Source: Dicyema japonicum (Eukaryota > Dicyemida > Rhombozoa > Dicyemidae). Taken from it: DNA of 64,000 bases. The stretch covers positions 126,244 through 190,243 of the forward strand of contig RDEW01000061.1 in assembly GCA_011109175.1 (NCBI GenBank), read 5' to 3'. Position numbers and translations under genes: made by a program. The notes beneath the pieces were generated by a model that saw only the letters and a program-made list of their open reading frames with translations, made no database searches and was not told the origin of the DNA. Shown here in pieces: positions 54,601-64,000 of this stretch. Each line of letters opens with the position of its first letter. Positions within the stretch are counted from its first letter, which is position 1.

Positions 54601-54959
54601 GAAATCTGAAGTTGGAATGCTAGACTAAAAAAAGTCTGAAAATATATCGAAAACTAATGTGCTCAAGTACTTAATTGTACTTCAAAAACCCGATGGCACG
54701 GAGTCAAACCAATGGGAGCTACAGCGAATGCAAGTAATTGATACACATAATTCTAGTTTTTTCACATATTGTTACCAAATTTTCAACATTAGGCGAGAAT
54801 GACATGCACATGTCAAAAATCACCTCAAATATCTTTTGAGATATGCTAACGGGAATAAGGTCGTTGTTTTATTTAAATTCGACTGTTCTGTCTTTTGATT
54901 TTTTGTAAGATGAAAAAAAAGTTGTTACGAACGTTTCAGTACTGGTCGACAGAACGTTT
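54601..54959. other. Intergenic, nothing recognised
   Basis: Possibly further hAT decay. Confidence 0.35.
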
Positions 54960-55480
54960 TCATTAACCATTCGTTGAGATGGTCCAGGTTTTGTTACAAT
55001 CTTGGAGTAGTAGCCTGGTGTCTTAACGACCCGCTAAGCTATGGCGATATCGTCAGCATAAGTGAGAAAAATATCTTTTCCGGTTTTCGCTTTTGGGAAA
55101 TAGGTCATGAATAGATTAAATAAAGAAGAGATAAAAAATCCTTTAGAAACACGATTAGGATGAAATTTTGACTGTCGATGCAAACACTTCCCCTCCGATC
55201 GCTAGGCAGTGTTTAAGGTTTGGAGAGATTTTTGCTCGAAAATTTTTCCATGTAAAAAATCTCCCGCGACAGAGTCAAGAGCCTTGTGGACGTCAATGGA
55301 ACAAAAAATAGTCCTCAGATGTTCTGGCTTATACGAAAATCCATAATGTATAAAGTTAGTCAAGACTGATAGGTAAGTCAAAGTAGATTTCTCCTCTTTG
55401 AATTCATGTTGAAATGTCTTGGGAGAAATTCTTTGATTTTTGGGAGAACCAACCTCTCCGGGAAGCGAACTCTTAATTTA
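54960..55480 (-). pseudogene. CR1-like LINE RT fragment
   Basis: Minus strand: ISPKTFQHEFKEEKSTLTYL, RTIFCSIDVHKALDSVAGDF (motif A), then SKGFFISSLFNLFMTYF and DIFLTYADDIAIA (catalytic box intact). Confidence 0.82.
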
Positions 55481-56160
55481 TTCAAGCCAAAAAGCTTGAT
55501 GAAAAAAATATTTGAAAAAAATTATTTTTTGGCTTGATATATTAAAATTTATTGCCTACTTATTCCGATTATTCAGGTCATAAGATTTGAGAAGAAAGGT
55601 TCACTGAGAATATGCATGCAAGATTCCTTTTGGGTTATATTTTCATTTTATTTACGGCTTTCTGAAGGGAGTTGGATTAATCGGAACATTGCAAACTAGG
55701 TGATCAAATTGGAATCGTGGTAATCAACATGGGTCGATCAGACGTAACAAAGATTATTCTTAGAAACGTTATTGATTGAGCGTTTAATTGAGGAAAATGT
55801 AATTCACAGTGATTCAAACAAATAGCATTAATGTGTTGCAAAAGTTTTTTTGGCTGAATCCTATTATGTAGAAATTTTTAGAACGTTATAGATAAAAATT
55901 TTTGTTTTTTTGATAGATAGTTCATCAGACAAAAAGTAAGGGAGAATGCATATTTAATAAAAGTCAAACAAGACAATGATACCCATACCTTAGGCCCAAA
56001 AATTTTGTGTCACTTCTAATAGTAAATTGATATAACCAGGTTTAACCTAAACCATAAAAAGAATTCTTAAAATGGAAGAATTCGCTAATAATCACAAAAA
56101 CCTAATAAATTTTTACATTTATGAAAATTAAAATAAGCCAATAACATAAAGTTATAATTT
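55481..56160. other. Intergenic with inverted repeat
   Basis: AGCCAAAAA ... TTTTTGGCT (about 55487-55538) could form a hairpin. No gene recognised. Confidence 0.4.
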
Positions 56161-56164
56161 CTCA

Positions 56165-58240
56165 AGCGACCATAATCCCATTGTGTTGAGACTTAGAAAG
56201 CCTATTTGTTCACCGTGTTGTTCTACAAAGTTAAAAAATTACTTGAAAATTGACTGGCAAGGTTTCAGGACGTATGTGGACAATAGTCTCCTTGACCTTA
56301 CTATGGTTAATTGTACAGTAAAGGAGACGGCCAAGATTCTGTTTGTTATCACTTTGAACGCTGATAAACTATTTATACCCGTCGCCTCTTACAAGAAGTT
56401 CAATCCAAGATTATCATTGCAAATTGTATTATCATCAAGAAACGAGATGCGCTGAAGAGGAAAAGAACACAGACCAATAACTCCTTCTACTCCATACGTT
56501 CACTGAATACTAAATTATCTGAGCTTATCCGAACTAACAACAAACTCAAATGGAGCCGCCTAGTTGGACGACTATGTCACAAAAACTCTTGTGCCACATT
56601 TTAGAAAACGCTAAAAAAGATCAATAGCCTCATCAATGAGGAGGACAGCGTAACTGAGGCTGTTACCCGCACGTAAACTCGCAAACAAGATTATGAAGTA
56701 CTACGTATCGATCAGCATAAAAATTTTTCTCGTTCTACACTTGTTGAACGGCGCCGGCCACAACAATAAGCATATTCCATCTTTTTCACCTTCGATGATG
56801 TTGACAAGGCTATTAAATTGCTACGTCCCACTCGTGCTTGTAGTCCCGACGGTATTTGCACTATTCACCTCAAACACCTTGGACCTCAGGCACGGGTCAT
56901 ACTATCAAGACTGTACAACGACTCTATCAACTACCATACGCTACCTAATATATGGAAAAACTCCCTGATTACGCCAATCCTAAAGCCCAGATAACCAAAA
57001 GACGTTCCCTCTTCTTACCGCGCTATCTCAATAACTTGTGTTTTATCAAAAGTACTAGAAAAGCTTATGTTAATGCGCATCTCTCCTGTTATACATCTAC
57101 AAAAGTTTCAACATGGTTTCAGGGCAGACCGTTCTACAACGACTCATCTAGGTTCTATCTCACAGTTTATTACCGACGGCTTCAACATGAGAACACACTT
57201 ACGGACGGCCTTAGTATCCATCGACATACAGAAGGCCTTTGATTCTGTTTAATTCGACTTACACCCAAACATCAAGCTATAGCTGGAACCTTTTTAACTG
57301 GACGACGTGGAAGGGTCCAGATTGACAAAACCACTTCAAAATCAAGACTACTCCCCAATGGAGTCCCGCAAGGCTCCCATTTATCTCTTTTTTTTTCAAC
57401 CTATTTCTACATGACCTACCTACTACCAATGACCAGGACACTATGTTTCTATCCTATGCGGACGACCTAATTATCGCTGCAAGAGATAAATCTCTTTCCA
57501 TGGCTGTAGCAACTGTCCAGACACACCTAAACCGAATTTGTGACTGGCTATCTGCAAATATGTTATTTGTATCAGCATCCAAGTCTCAGTTCACATTATT
57601 CACTACGGCCAGAAGGTTTAAAGATGGGCTTGAGATATCCATCGGAAACATTCCCATCCCTTCTACGCGGCCCAAAGATCCTTGGTGTAGTTTTCGACTC
57701 TCTGTTGACGTTCTCGAGTCACATGGAGGAGCTGCTTGCCAAGGTCTTCGGAAATAGAACATTTTGAATGTGATGATAAAGAAGAGCCCTTTCCCCCTGC
57801 TGCTTGCGTCAGCAAAGTCTATCAACAAGTCATCGTACCTACCATTGAATATGCCTGCTCCGCCTGGAAATTTGCGATTCCCTCTTCGAGAGTAGACCGT
57901 TTGAACTCCCTCAGGCAGAAAATTATGCACCATACGGACATCCATATTGGCGGTCTCGTTTCTGATGAGGCAAAGTTGAAGAATGGCCAGGGTTTCCTAC
58001 GTTTCTGCAAGTAACTGGGAAACCCACTCAAGGAAAAAGTGGCCCATGCAGAGGAATTTTGGTCGGTAATAAAAAAATGAACGTCGATTGAATTCCTTTG
58101 CAGAAGGCGCTTCCGGAATGCGGTTGGATCATCAGAAGACCAAATGAAGAGAGTTCGGATGTTGTTGGAGGCTGGGATCACCTAATTAGTTAGTTTTGCC
58201 CTATCTTTCCTGGTGGTCTTGAAGTTAAATAAATTTAAAT
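56165..58240 (+). pseudogene. CR1-like LINE, 5'-truncated
   Basis: Starts inside the endonuclease at SSDHNPIVLRLRKP. Then NYLKIDWQGFRTYVDNSLLD, QHGFRADRSTTTHLGSISQF, ALVSIDIQKAFDSV (motif A), LPNGVPQGSHLS, SYADDLIIAARDKSLSMAVA (motif C), LSANMLFVSASKSQFTLFTT and YACSAWKFAIPSS. It ends with GCTGGGATCACCTAATTAG and an AT-rich tail. Many frame breaks. Confidence 0.88.
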
Positions 58241-58295
58241 TAAATAACATAAACCAACCATTTATGAATTAATGAAAGTGAATAAATTTAATTAT

Positions 58296-58676
58296 CTAGA
58301 AATAATAAGGGGGAGAACCTTTTTTGTACTGCCAGGGAGAGTTATCAAGAGGACATACATTTCTATTGACCAGCCATCGAGAAATGCAATGAAAATGAAA
58401 AACGTGCTATATAAAGTAATTAAAAATTGAACATTGCAGACTCCTCGTGAAAGTTTACATTCGACTTCATCTGAAGCCTGACAGTCGATGCACTTGTCCA
58501 TCACGTGAGAACGACATATTGCACAATTGTCCATGCTACTGTCTAAATGTAAGAATTAATGAAGTAACCCCAAGACCAAAAGCGACAGCATTCCACTAAG
58601 AATAAGTATTAAGAATTGCCTTTTTAATTTCAATTCTGCCTTTTGGCACTGAAGTCTTAGGTTCCTCAACATCCAT
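58296..58676 (-). CDS. RBX1: RING-box protein 1 (cullin-RING ubiquitin ligase subunit)
   Basis: Recruits E2 enzymes to cullin scaffolds. Exons 58676-58620, 58595-58569, 58542-58433 and 58406-58296; introns 24 (GC..AG), 26 and 26 nt. Exon 1 [19 protein letters not shown] and exon 2 WNAVAF form the cullin-binding beta-strand (family: FEVKKWNAVALWAWD). Exons 3-4 give the RING-H2: [35 protein letters not shown] and NRNVCPLDN, with the Asp zinc ligand typical of RBX1. It ends [11 protein letters not shown]. Exon 2 is one base short: GCTTTTGG gives AFG, whereas GCTTTTTGG would give the expected AFWSWD and restore frame to exon 3. Confidence 0.92.
58596..58619 (-). other. 24-nt GC-AG intron in RBX1
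   Basis: Reads GCAATTCTTAATA...TTAG on the minus strand; position fixed by IEIKK|WNAVA homology. The only non-GT donor I found among placed introns. Confidence 0.85.
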
Positions 58677-58904
58677 TTTTGAACCACAAAGAAAATTCAG
58701 ATTTATATTATGTAATTTTTTATAATTAATTTTTAAATTATTAATATTTTTTAATTGTTAATAAACTCACCTAGCCTGGTGACGACCTTATTGATCATCT
58801 CTAGGTCAAACCTCCAAAATCACGGAACGCTGGATTTCTGGAAAGTTCCAGCCACCATTGCCACTTGAAGCCTTGATACGAATGAACCATGGAACGCGCC
58901 GTCG
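58677..58904. other. RBX1 upstream region
   Basis: AT-rich; nothing recognised. Confidence 0.35.
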
Positions 58905-59055
58905 TGACTGCGAAGGTCCAATCACTCGATCGATACGTGCTTGTGTGGGGTCGAGGGAGGAGCATCGGGCCAAGATGAGGTCTGCTAGTGCGTGCTGGGA
59001 TCACGTGATTAGTTAGTTTGTGTAACCGTGGTATCTGGTGTAATTATTATTATTT
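58905..59055 (+). mobile_element. CR1-group LINE 3' end scrap
   Basis: TGCTGGGATCACGTGATTAG and TTAGTTTGTGTAACC followed by ATTATTATT match the 3' signature of the LINE at 58170. Confidence 0.7.
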
Positions 59056-59379
59056 CTATACCAAATCCTGGATCCAATCAAAGATATCACTCTTCAAAAC
59101 TTCTACATTCTCACAATCAGGTCAGATCGATAGTTTTTTCTAAAGGGAAAGTTGGTAGCTACTTTCTTGTTTTTTAGCTGCGATATGATTTGGTTTTTTT
59201 TAACAGAGTATGATCAGTCCTCGATGCGTATATTAAGCATTAAATATAAAGAGGAAAAACTCTTTTTAAATTCTCAATTATCTCATGCATACATTGGCTC
59301 GGAAAGCCTTTCTCTTCCAAAAAGTCCGTTTTTCTTTCAATTAGCACTCCAAGATAGCGTAGAATCTCTTTGTTAGTTA
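59056..59379. other. Intergenic, nothing recognised
   Basis: An open frame at 59152-59376 has no recognisable features; probably antisense to decayed LINE sequence. Confidence 0.35.
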
Positions 59380-59830
59380 GAGATGCACAGAAGGTTAGCT
59401 TTCTCTGCCGAGGTGTTCTAATTTCTGAAACACATCATCAGTAGATTTCTTTGACATATTTATGAAGCCTCTTTTACGATAATTTTCTTGATTTGGACAC
59501 ATCCGAGATAATGAAGTAATTTGCACAGAGAATTTCCATACTCAGTATATTAGAGCGGTATATCAGCCATGAGAATGTTAAATAGTAACGGACCGATCAC
59601 CGAACCCTGCGAGACTTCTCTCTTCGGTTTTACTGCTTCTGATAAAAACCCGCTGTATTTAATCGACGAATTCCATTCAAATCATAGTAATTCCAATGGG
59701 GCCTTTGTTCGGATGGACGGGATAATAGTACTTCATACCAAACATCGAATGTCTTGGAAGTATCAAACAAATGACGTTGAGGTGACATTTGACATCTCTT
59801 GATTTGTTCATTTTCGAGTTTATAAGAAAC
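59380..59830 (-). pseudogene. Jockey/CR1-group RT remnant
   Basis: Minus strand: SGFLSEAVKPKREVSQGSVI followed by GPLLFNILMADIPL, the palm motif (GVPQGSVLGPLLFNLY..DIP). Little else is legible. Confidence 0.7.
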
Positions 59831-60084
59831 AGACAGTTTTTATAAGACCTGACAAACCAAAATCTGTACTGTTGGTTTTTTAGGGAGTCACTCCTTTCTA
59901 TAGCTCATGATAGCCATATACTATAGAGCAGATCAAACAGACCGTAGCTTACTAGGTCTTTTTTGGATTTTCCTCGTTTAGGTTGTGATCTATGTGGGGT
60001 AGGTACTGAGATTTTCTGCAAGGATATTGCTCGGCCATCAACCGTGTCAGCGTTATGTGTACCAACTCCTTGTGTTCGTTTTAA
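59831..60084. other. Intergenic, nothing recognised
   Basis: Nothing recognised. Confidence 0.35.
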
Positions 60085-62110
60085 ATGATTCATAAAAATC
60101 GCAATTTTACACCAATGACGCGTTCAAAACACATCATATTTTATGACTATATTAATGCTGACTGGACAAGATTCAGAAAATACGTGGATTCGGCCCTATT
60201 AAATTTCCATCCGAATAATTTCAACTCAATTGATCGAGCAGTCTATCACTTTAATAAGGTGATTTTGGAAGGAAGAAAACTATTTGTCAGAAAAGGAATC
60301 TTAAAGCTCACTAAGAAGAAATATGATATAAGCACAATCAAACTAATAAAAGAAAGGAATTGTCTCAAACGTAAAAAGCACATAACAAAACATGATACTA
60401 ACAGAATCCGAGCACTGAACATGAAGGTCAACGAAAAGACGAAACTTCTCCAAAAACAAAACTGGGCCAAATTTCTAGAGCTATGAAAAAAAATAGTTCA
60501 CTTACCAAGATGTGGAAAATGCTGCGAAATATCAAGAATGCTGAAAACAATATCGAGGGAGACCGTGAACAGGAGGTGGATCTGAATAAATTTATCAAAC
60601 ATTGTGTGAGAATAAGCCACAAACCAGTCCAAAGGATGGACATTCCCCCACAAAAAAAACCGAAACCGAAAAGGAAGCACCTAACAATGTATGTTTTACC
60701 GGGAGATGTCGCTTTTGGAGATCTATCGAACAAAGAAAACACATTCCTGTGGACCGGACGGGATCCCGGTTATTCTGTTAAAAAGATGGCACAATGGGAG
60801 TATCAGCACTAACATGCATCTTCAACTACTCAATCAACTTCAACTGTATTCCCGTTATATGGAAACTTTAGAATATTCATCCAATACTGAAGCCTGGGAA
60901 ACCAAAGGAGGACTCTGCTTCTCACAGGCCTTTGTCGCTCTTGTGCGTCCAGATAAGAATCATAGAAAAGATGGTTATGATACTCACACGACATTCCTTC
61001 CCGGAAGCCAGTTTTCAGCATGGTTTTAAAGAGACGATCAACTTTCACACACCTAAATATTGAAGAAGTTCATAACAGATGACCTTACAAAAACCAGGAC
61101 AGAAAAAAACGATTGTATGCTCAATTGATATCCAGAAGGCTTTTGACTCGGTTTCGAGGAAGATTATCTCGCACAAAATATATTCGTCGAACATTGACGC
61201 AAACCTGAAATTATGGTTGGGAAATTTCTTGAGTGGTCGACGTGGACGAATACACTATGGCAATCGATGTTCCGTATCGAGACTATTAGCAAATGGCGCT
61301 CCCCAGGGCTCCCCATTATTTCCCCTATTGTTGTGATGGATGACTTGCCACTTTCCCAGGAGGACGATAACATATTGTTAACGTATGCTGATGATATAGT
61401 CATTGCTTCGAAAGATGTGAGTATCGTGGAAGCAACGAAAAGAATACAGGACAATATGAATAAATTAAGTTTATGGCTTTGGGAAAATAAGGTGACTGCT
61501 AGCCCGGAGAAGTCGGTGTCGACCCTATTCACGACAAACAGAAGACTAGGGAAAGTATCAATTGACGTCACACTGGATGGGAAGATTATCCGCAAAACAA
61601 ATACCAGAAAATCCTGGGAGTCACCTTGGACACCTTCTTAACCTTTACAAAATATGTCGAAAATATGTTATTGATTTGTGCGAGGAAACTCAACTTCCTG
61701 AAGGCGTTCTTGTGAAACCTAAGAGACATGAAAGATCTGAGTGGTCTGGATGTCATATACAAACAGTTCATCGAGGCTACAATAGGATACGCATGTAATA
61801 TCTGGGGATCTAATCTTTCAGCAACGAATTTGGACAAGATATGCAACATTCAAGTAAAGACAGCAAACCTACAATGGAATATTCCCGAGTGGAAATCCTG
61901 CCTAAAAACCTAGAAAATATGATAGAGGAGACTGGAACAGTGCCTCTGCGAAGGACTCGGGTATGCGGACCCCGTTCATATCGGAATTGCGCAGGGACGC
62001 AGTCGGAACACCGAGAAAAAAATGCGGAGACTGCTAATGGAGACTGGGATCACCTGAATTTGTTTATTTTGGATATGACGGTGTTTTTTTGGTTTAATAA
62101 AATAAAATAA
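60085..62110 (+). pseudogene. CR1-like LINE, 5'-truncated
   Basis: Begins after the endonuclease: DYINADWTRFRKYVDSALLN and a Lys-rich linker. Then THSCGPDGIPVILLK, SIDIQKAFDSVSRKIISHKI (motif A), WLGNFLSGRRGRIHYG, ANGAPQGSPL, LLTYADDIVIASKDVSIVEA (motif C), SVSTLFTTNRR and EATIGYACNIWGS. It ends ACTGGGATCACCTGAATTTG with an AATAAAATAAAATAAA tail. Numerous frame breaks. Confidence 0.88.
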
Positions 62111-62949
62111 ATAAGCAACATCTTACCATCTGACTTTCAGAGGAAAATCAAGTCCGTTTCTGTCCTTGGGCACATAAATTTTCAATATGTTGCTAAGAAT
62201 GTATTAATTTTCGGTGTCGAATAACTTTTTAGTTAGTATGTTTCTGGACACTCGTCGAAAGCCTTCCGAATGTTCAACTTAAAATAACAAAGTCGAAGAT
62301 GACGACGGAGTGTGTTGAATCCATCTAGATTGCAGGTCAGAAAAGATTTTTACAGGACAAGTTCCTCGATGAAAAATGATAGACATCACACCACGAATAT
62401 AGTTTCTAAACGTCCTGGTTTACTAGCCTTCGGAACAGATACAACGATAAAGTTTGTGAGTTAATAGCAGAGTTTAAAAACATATAAATTGCCCTGATAC
62501 AAACCAACTCTCGACCGTGAATTAACCTGGATTAAAATCCATTAAGTTCCAACCGACTCAAAATTATGACAATCAAATTTAAAATTTTTATTTGGAGAGT
62601 TTGAACTTTTCGATGTTATGTGAATTGAATTTTTAGTTAAGGATATAGTTGGTTTGGCGAGTCGTCATTGAAAATTGCATTGTTGAGAAGGTAGAATTTG
62701 TAAACAACTCGGATATATTCTAGGAATACAAGTTTACGTTCTTTAAGTGAATGACCATTTTTCAAAGCTATAAGAGAAGTCCATTCCTTGAAGTTGTGTA
62801 AACTTGAGACAGGTGGATCACATTACTCCACTCTATTAAGAAGGGAAAGAGGAGGAAAAAACAAAACAAGCAAAAAATTTCAATCAATTAGCCATGTAGA
62901 ACCACATGGCGCCATGCGGCGAAAGTATATTCAAAATTTGATTTTCATA
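62111..62949. other. Intergenic; possible decayed RT on minus strand
   Basis: NIRKAFDECPETY on the minus strand near 62270 hints at a motif A remnant. Otherwise nothing recognised. Confidence 0.35.
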
Positions 62950-63240
62950 ATAAACCACTTATTATTATATAGCCACGCACGGTATCCCAAGATCATGACA
63001 AAGCATGTTCAACACGAAAAGTTAACAATCTAATTAACATCGCCTATCTTTATCGATCCGATGTCATGTTCCGTAGCATATATAGATCATTCCCATATTT
63101 AAGGCACTTTCCAATCCTTCTGAAAACTTCATCTAGGGTTACCGGCAGTGTTGTACTTGGCCTCCGCGAAAACGCGAAGCCTCTAAAATAAAATACTTTT
63201 CTATTGATGTGTTGGCAGGAGTCCTCATATCGTGTCGGTG
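62950..63240 (-). pseudogene. RTE-like LINE C-terminal remnant
   Basis: Minus strand: RPSTTLPVTLDEVFRRIGKC, YGNDLYMLRNMTSDR and LTFRVEHALS align with the C-terminus of the 13-kb copy (LTRVAHALS). A short ATTATTATA tail is at the low end. Confidence 0.75.
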
Positions 63241-63498
63241 TATTTGTTCAAACAACTTTCATCTTGAATCAGTACTATCACATAAACCTTTTCATTTTTC
63301 ATTATATTTAACCACCAATTTAATCTTATCTTAAAACTTTTTACAATTGTTAGAAAGAAAATAAAAAATAGAAAAAGATAATATTAACTTAATTAGTGTT
63401 TGAATAAAAATTCAAATGGAGTCTCATGTTTGTGGTGATACACAAAGCATTCAAAGAACAAAGGTTTCAATATTATCATTTCAAATTAGCCATGGAAG
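63241..63498. other. PUS1 upstream region
   Basis: AT-rich. CAAATTAG ends about 8 nt before the chosen ATG, compatible with a splice acceptor. Confidence 0.4.
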
Positions 63499-64000
63499 AT
63501 GAATAAGAAACGATATTGTCTCCTTATTTGCTACAACGGTAAAAAATACAAAGGGATGCAAAGGTTCTTTAAACTTTAATTCATAGCATGCCAGACGTAA
63601 GGACAATTGAAGGAGAGCTTATCAGCGCTCTTAAGAAAGCCGAACTAATAGATCCCGAAAATATAAAGAATGTATTTTTTTAGAAAATTTCAGCTTTACT
63701 TTCAAAGAACATCCAGAACTGACAAAGGAGTTTCTGCCTTACGTAACGCTGTTGCCTTGCAAGTAGTTGTTTGTTCTCAATTAGATAACCTCGAATATTA
63801 CTGGTAATCTAGACCGCGTTAATTCTCTGTTACCACCTGACATTCGAATATTTAGTAATATCTCTTTTATTTTATGGTGCTCAGCGAGTTTCTCGGTCTT
63901 TTAATTGTCATAAACTTTGTGGCTTTCGTAGTTATTTGTACTATATTCCGTTATTCGCTTTGATTCCAGATGTGGTTAGATTTTTTAGTTACTTTTAGTT
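63499..64000 (+). CDS. PUS1: tRNA pseudouridine synthase PUS1, 5' part (cut by window edge)
   Basis: Isomerises uridines in tRNA. Exons 63499-63563, 63587-63671, 63694-63762, 63785-63854 and 63889 onward; introns of 23, 22, 22 and about 34 nt. The product reads MNKKRYCLLICYNGKKYKGM, VRTIEGELISALKKAELIDP, then FQRTSRTDKGVSALRNAVAL with the catalytic Asp in RTDKGVSA. NSLLPPDIRIF and FNCHKLCGFRSYLYYIPLFA follow. Order and spacing match eukaryotic PUS1 (FQRCARTDKGVSA..., LPSHIRI...). The catalytic core continues past the window. A further GT..AG interval at about 63972-63998 may be the next intron. Confidence 0.9.

Noticed and set aside
58569-58595. Programmed -1 frameshifting in RBX1, NFAT5 and CEPT1
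   Set aside because: The sites share no slippery heptamer or downstream structure that I can see, and most lie in homopolymers, so assembly deletion is simpler. Kept only as an alternative.
59569-59802. 77-codon plus-strand ORF
   Set aside because: Its complement encodes the VSQGSVIGPLLFNIL palm motif of a LINE.
1-64000. CRISPR arrays, operons or bacterial signals
   Set aside because: None seen; gene structure, splicing and transposon content are eukaryotic throughout.

Overview
ORGANISM. This is animal nuclear DNA. Recognisable host genes are BRI3, MED26, an FCHO-type muniscin, CEPT1/CHPT1, NFAT5, RBX1 and PUS1, plus a 5S rRNA gene, in AT-rich sequence crowded with dead transposons. Nearly every host intron I can place by protein homology is 20-31 nt long, most often 22-26 nt, with GT..AG ends. 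Introns of about this size are reported for dicyemid mesozoans (parasites of cephalopod kidneys), so a dicyemid or close relative is my leading inference. The Rel-type factor and the LINE/DNA-transposon complement exclude ciliates and nucleomorphs, which also have tiny introns. LAYOUT. 0-8 kb: LINE remnants, a full-length tRNA-derived SINE with a 20-bp target-site duplication (TSD), BRI3, and a Merlin-like DNA transposon with an 8-bp TSD. 8-14.3 kb: a complete RTE-like LINE with its own TSD, containing a 5'-truncated relative with a 14-bp TSD, then a further inverted copy. 14.4-22 kb: MED26, a pogo/Tigger transposon, a LINE tail interrupted by a TIR element carrying a 95-bp minisatellite, and a possible MIEAP-domain gene. 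22.6-26.1 kb: the FCHO gene with many micro-introns. 26-31 kb: mostly anonymous, with the 5S gene, a SINE and two unidentified host-like ORFs. 31.5-34.8 kb: a full-length CR1/Jockey-group LINE with a 13-bp TSD and an N-terminal 2A motif. 35-38.7 kb: LINE debris, an unidentified spliced ORF, an integrase corpse and SINE copies. 39-40.3 kb: CEPT1. 41-48.3 kb: stacked LINE and hAT fragments. 48.4-50.6 kb: NFAT5. 50.7-58.2 kb: more LINE/hAT remnants. 58.3-58.7 kb: RBX1. 59-63.2 kb: LINE remnants. 63.5 kb to the edge: 5' part of PUS1. HOW IT FITS TOGETHER. The host genes look functionally unrelated: phospholipid synthesis, endocytic nucleation, transcription, cullin E3 ligase, tRNA pseudouridylation. 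They are compact islands in a LINE graveyard. The SINE shares its 3' end with the RTE-like LINE, so that LINE probably mobilises it. QUALITY NOTE. Most clear reading-frame breaks that I could localise in conserved genes (CEPT1, NFAT5, RBX1), and those in the full-length CR1-like LINE, are fixed by adding one base, mostly in a homopolymer. That pattern points to residual assembly deletions, so some 'broken' genes here may be intact in the organism.
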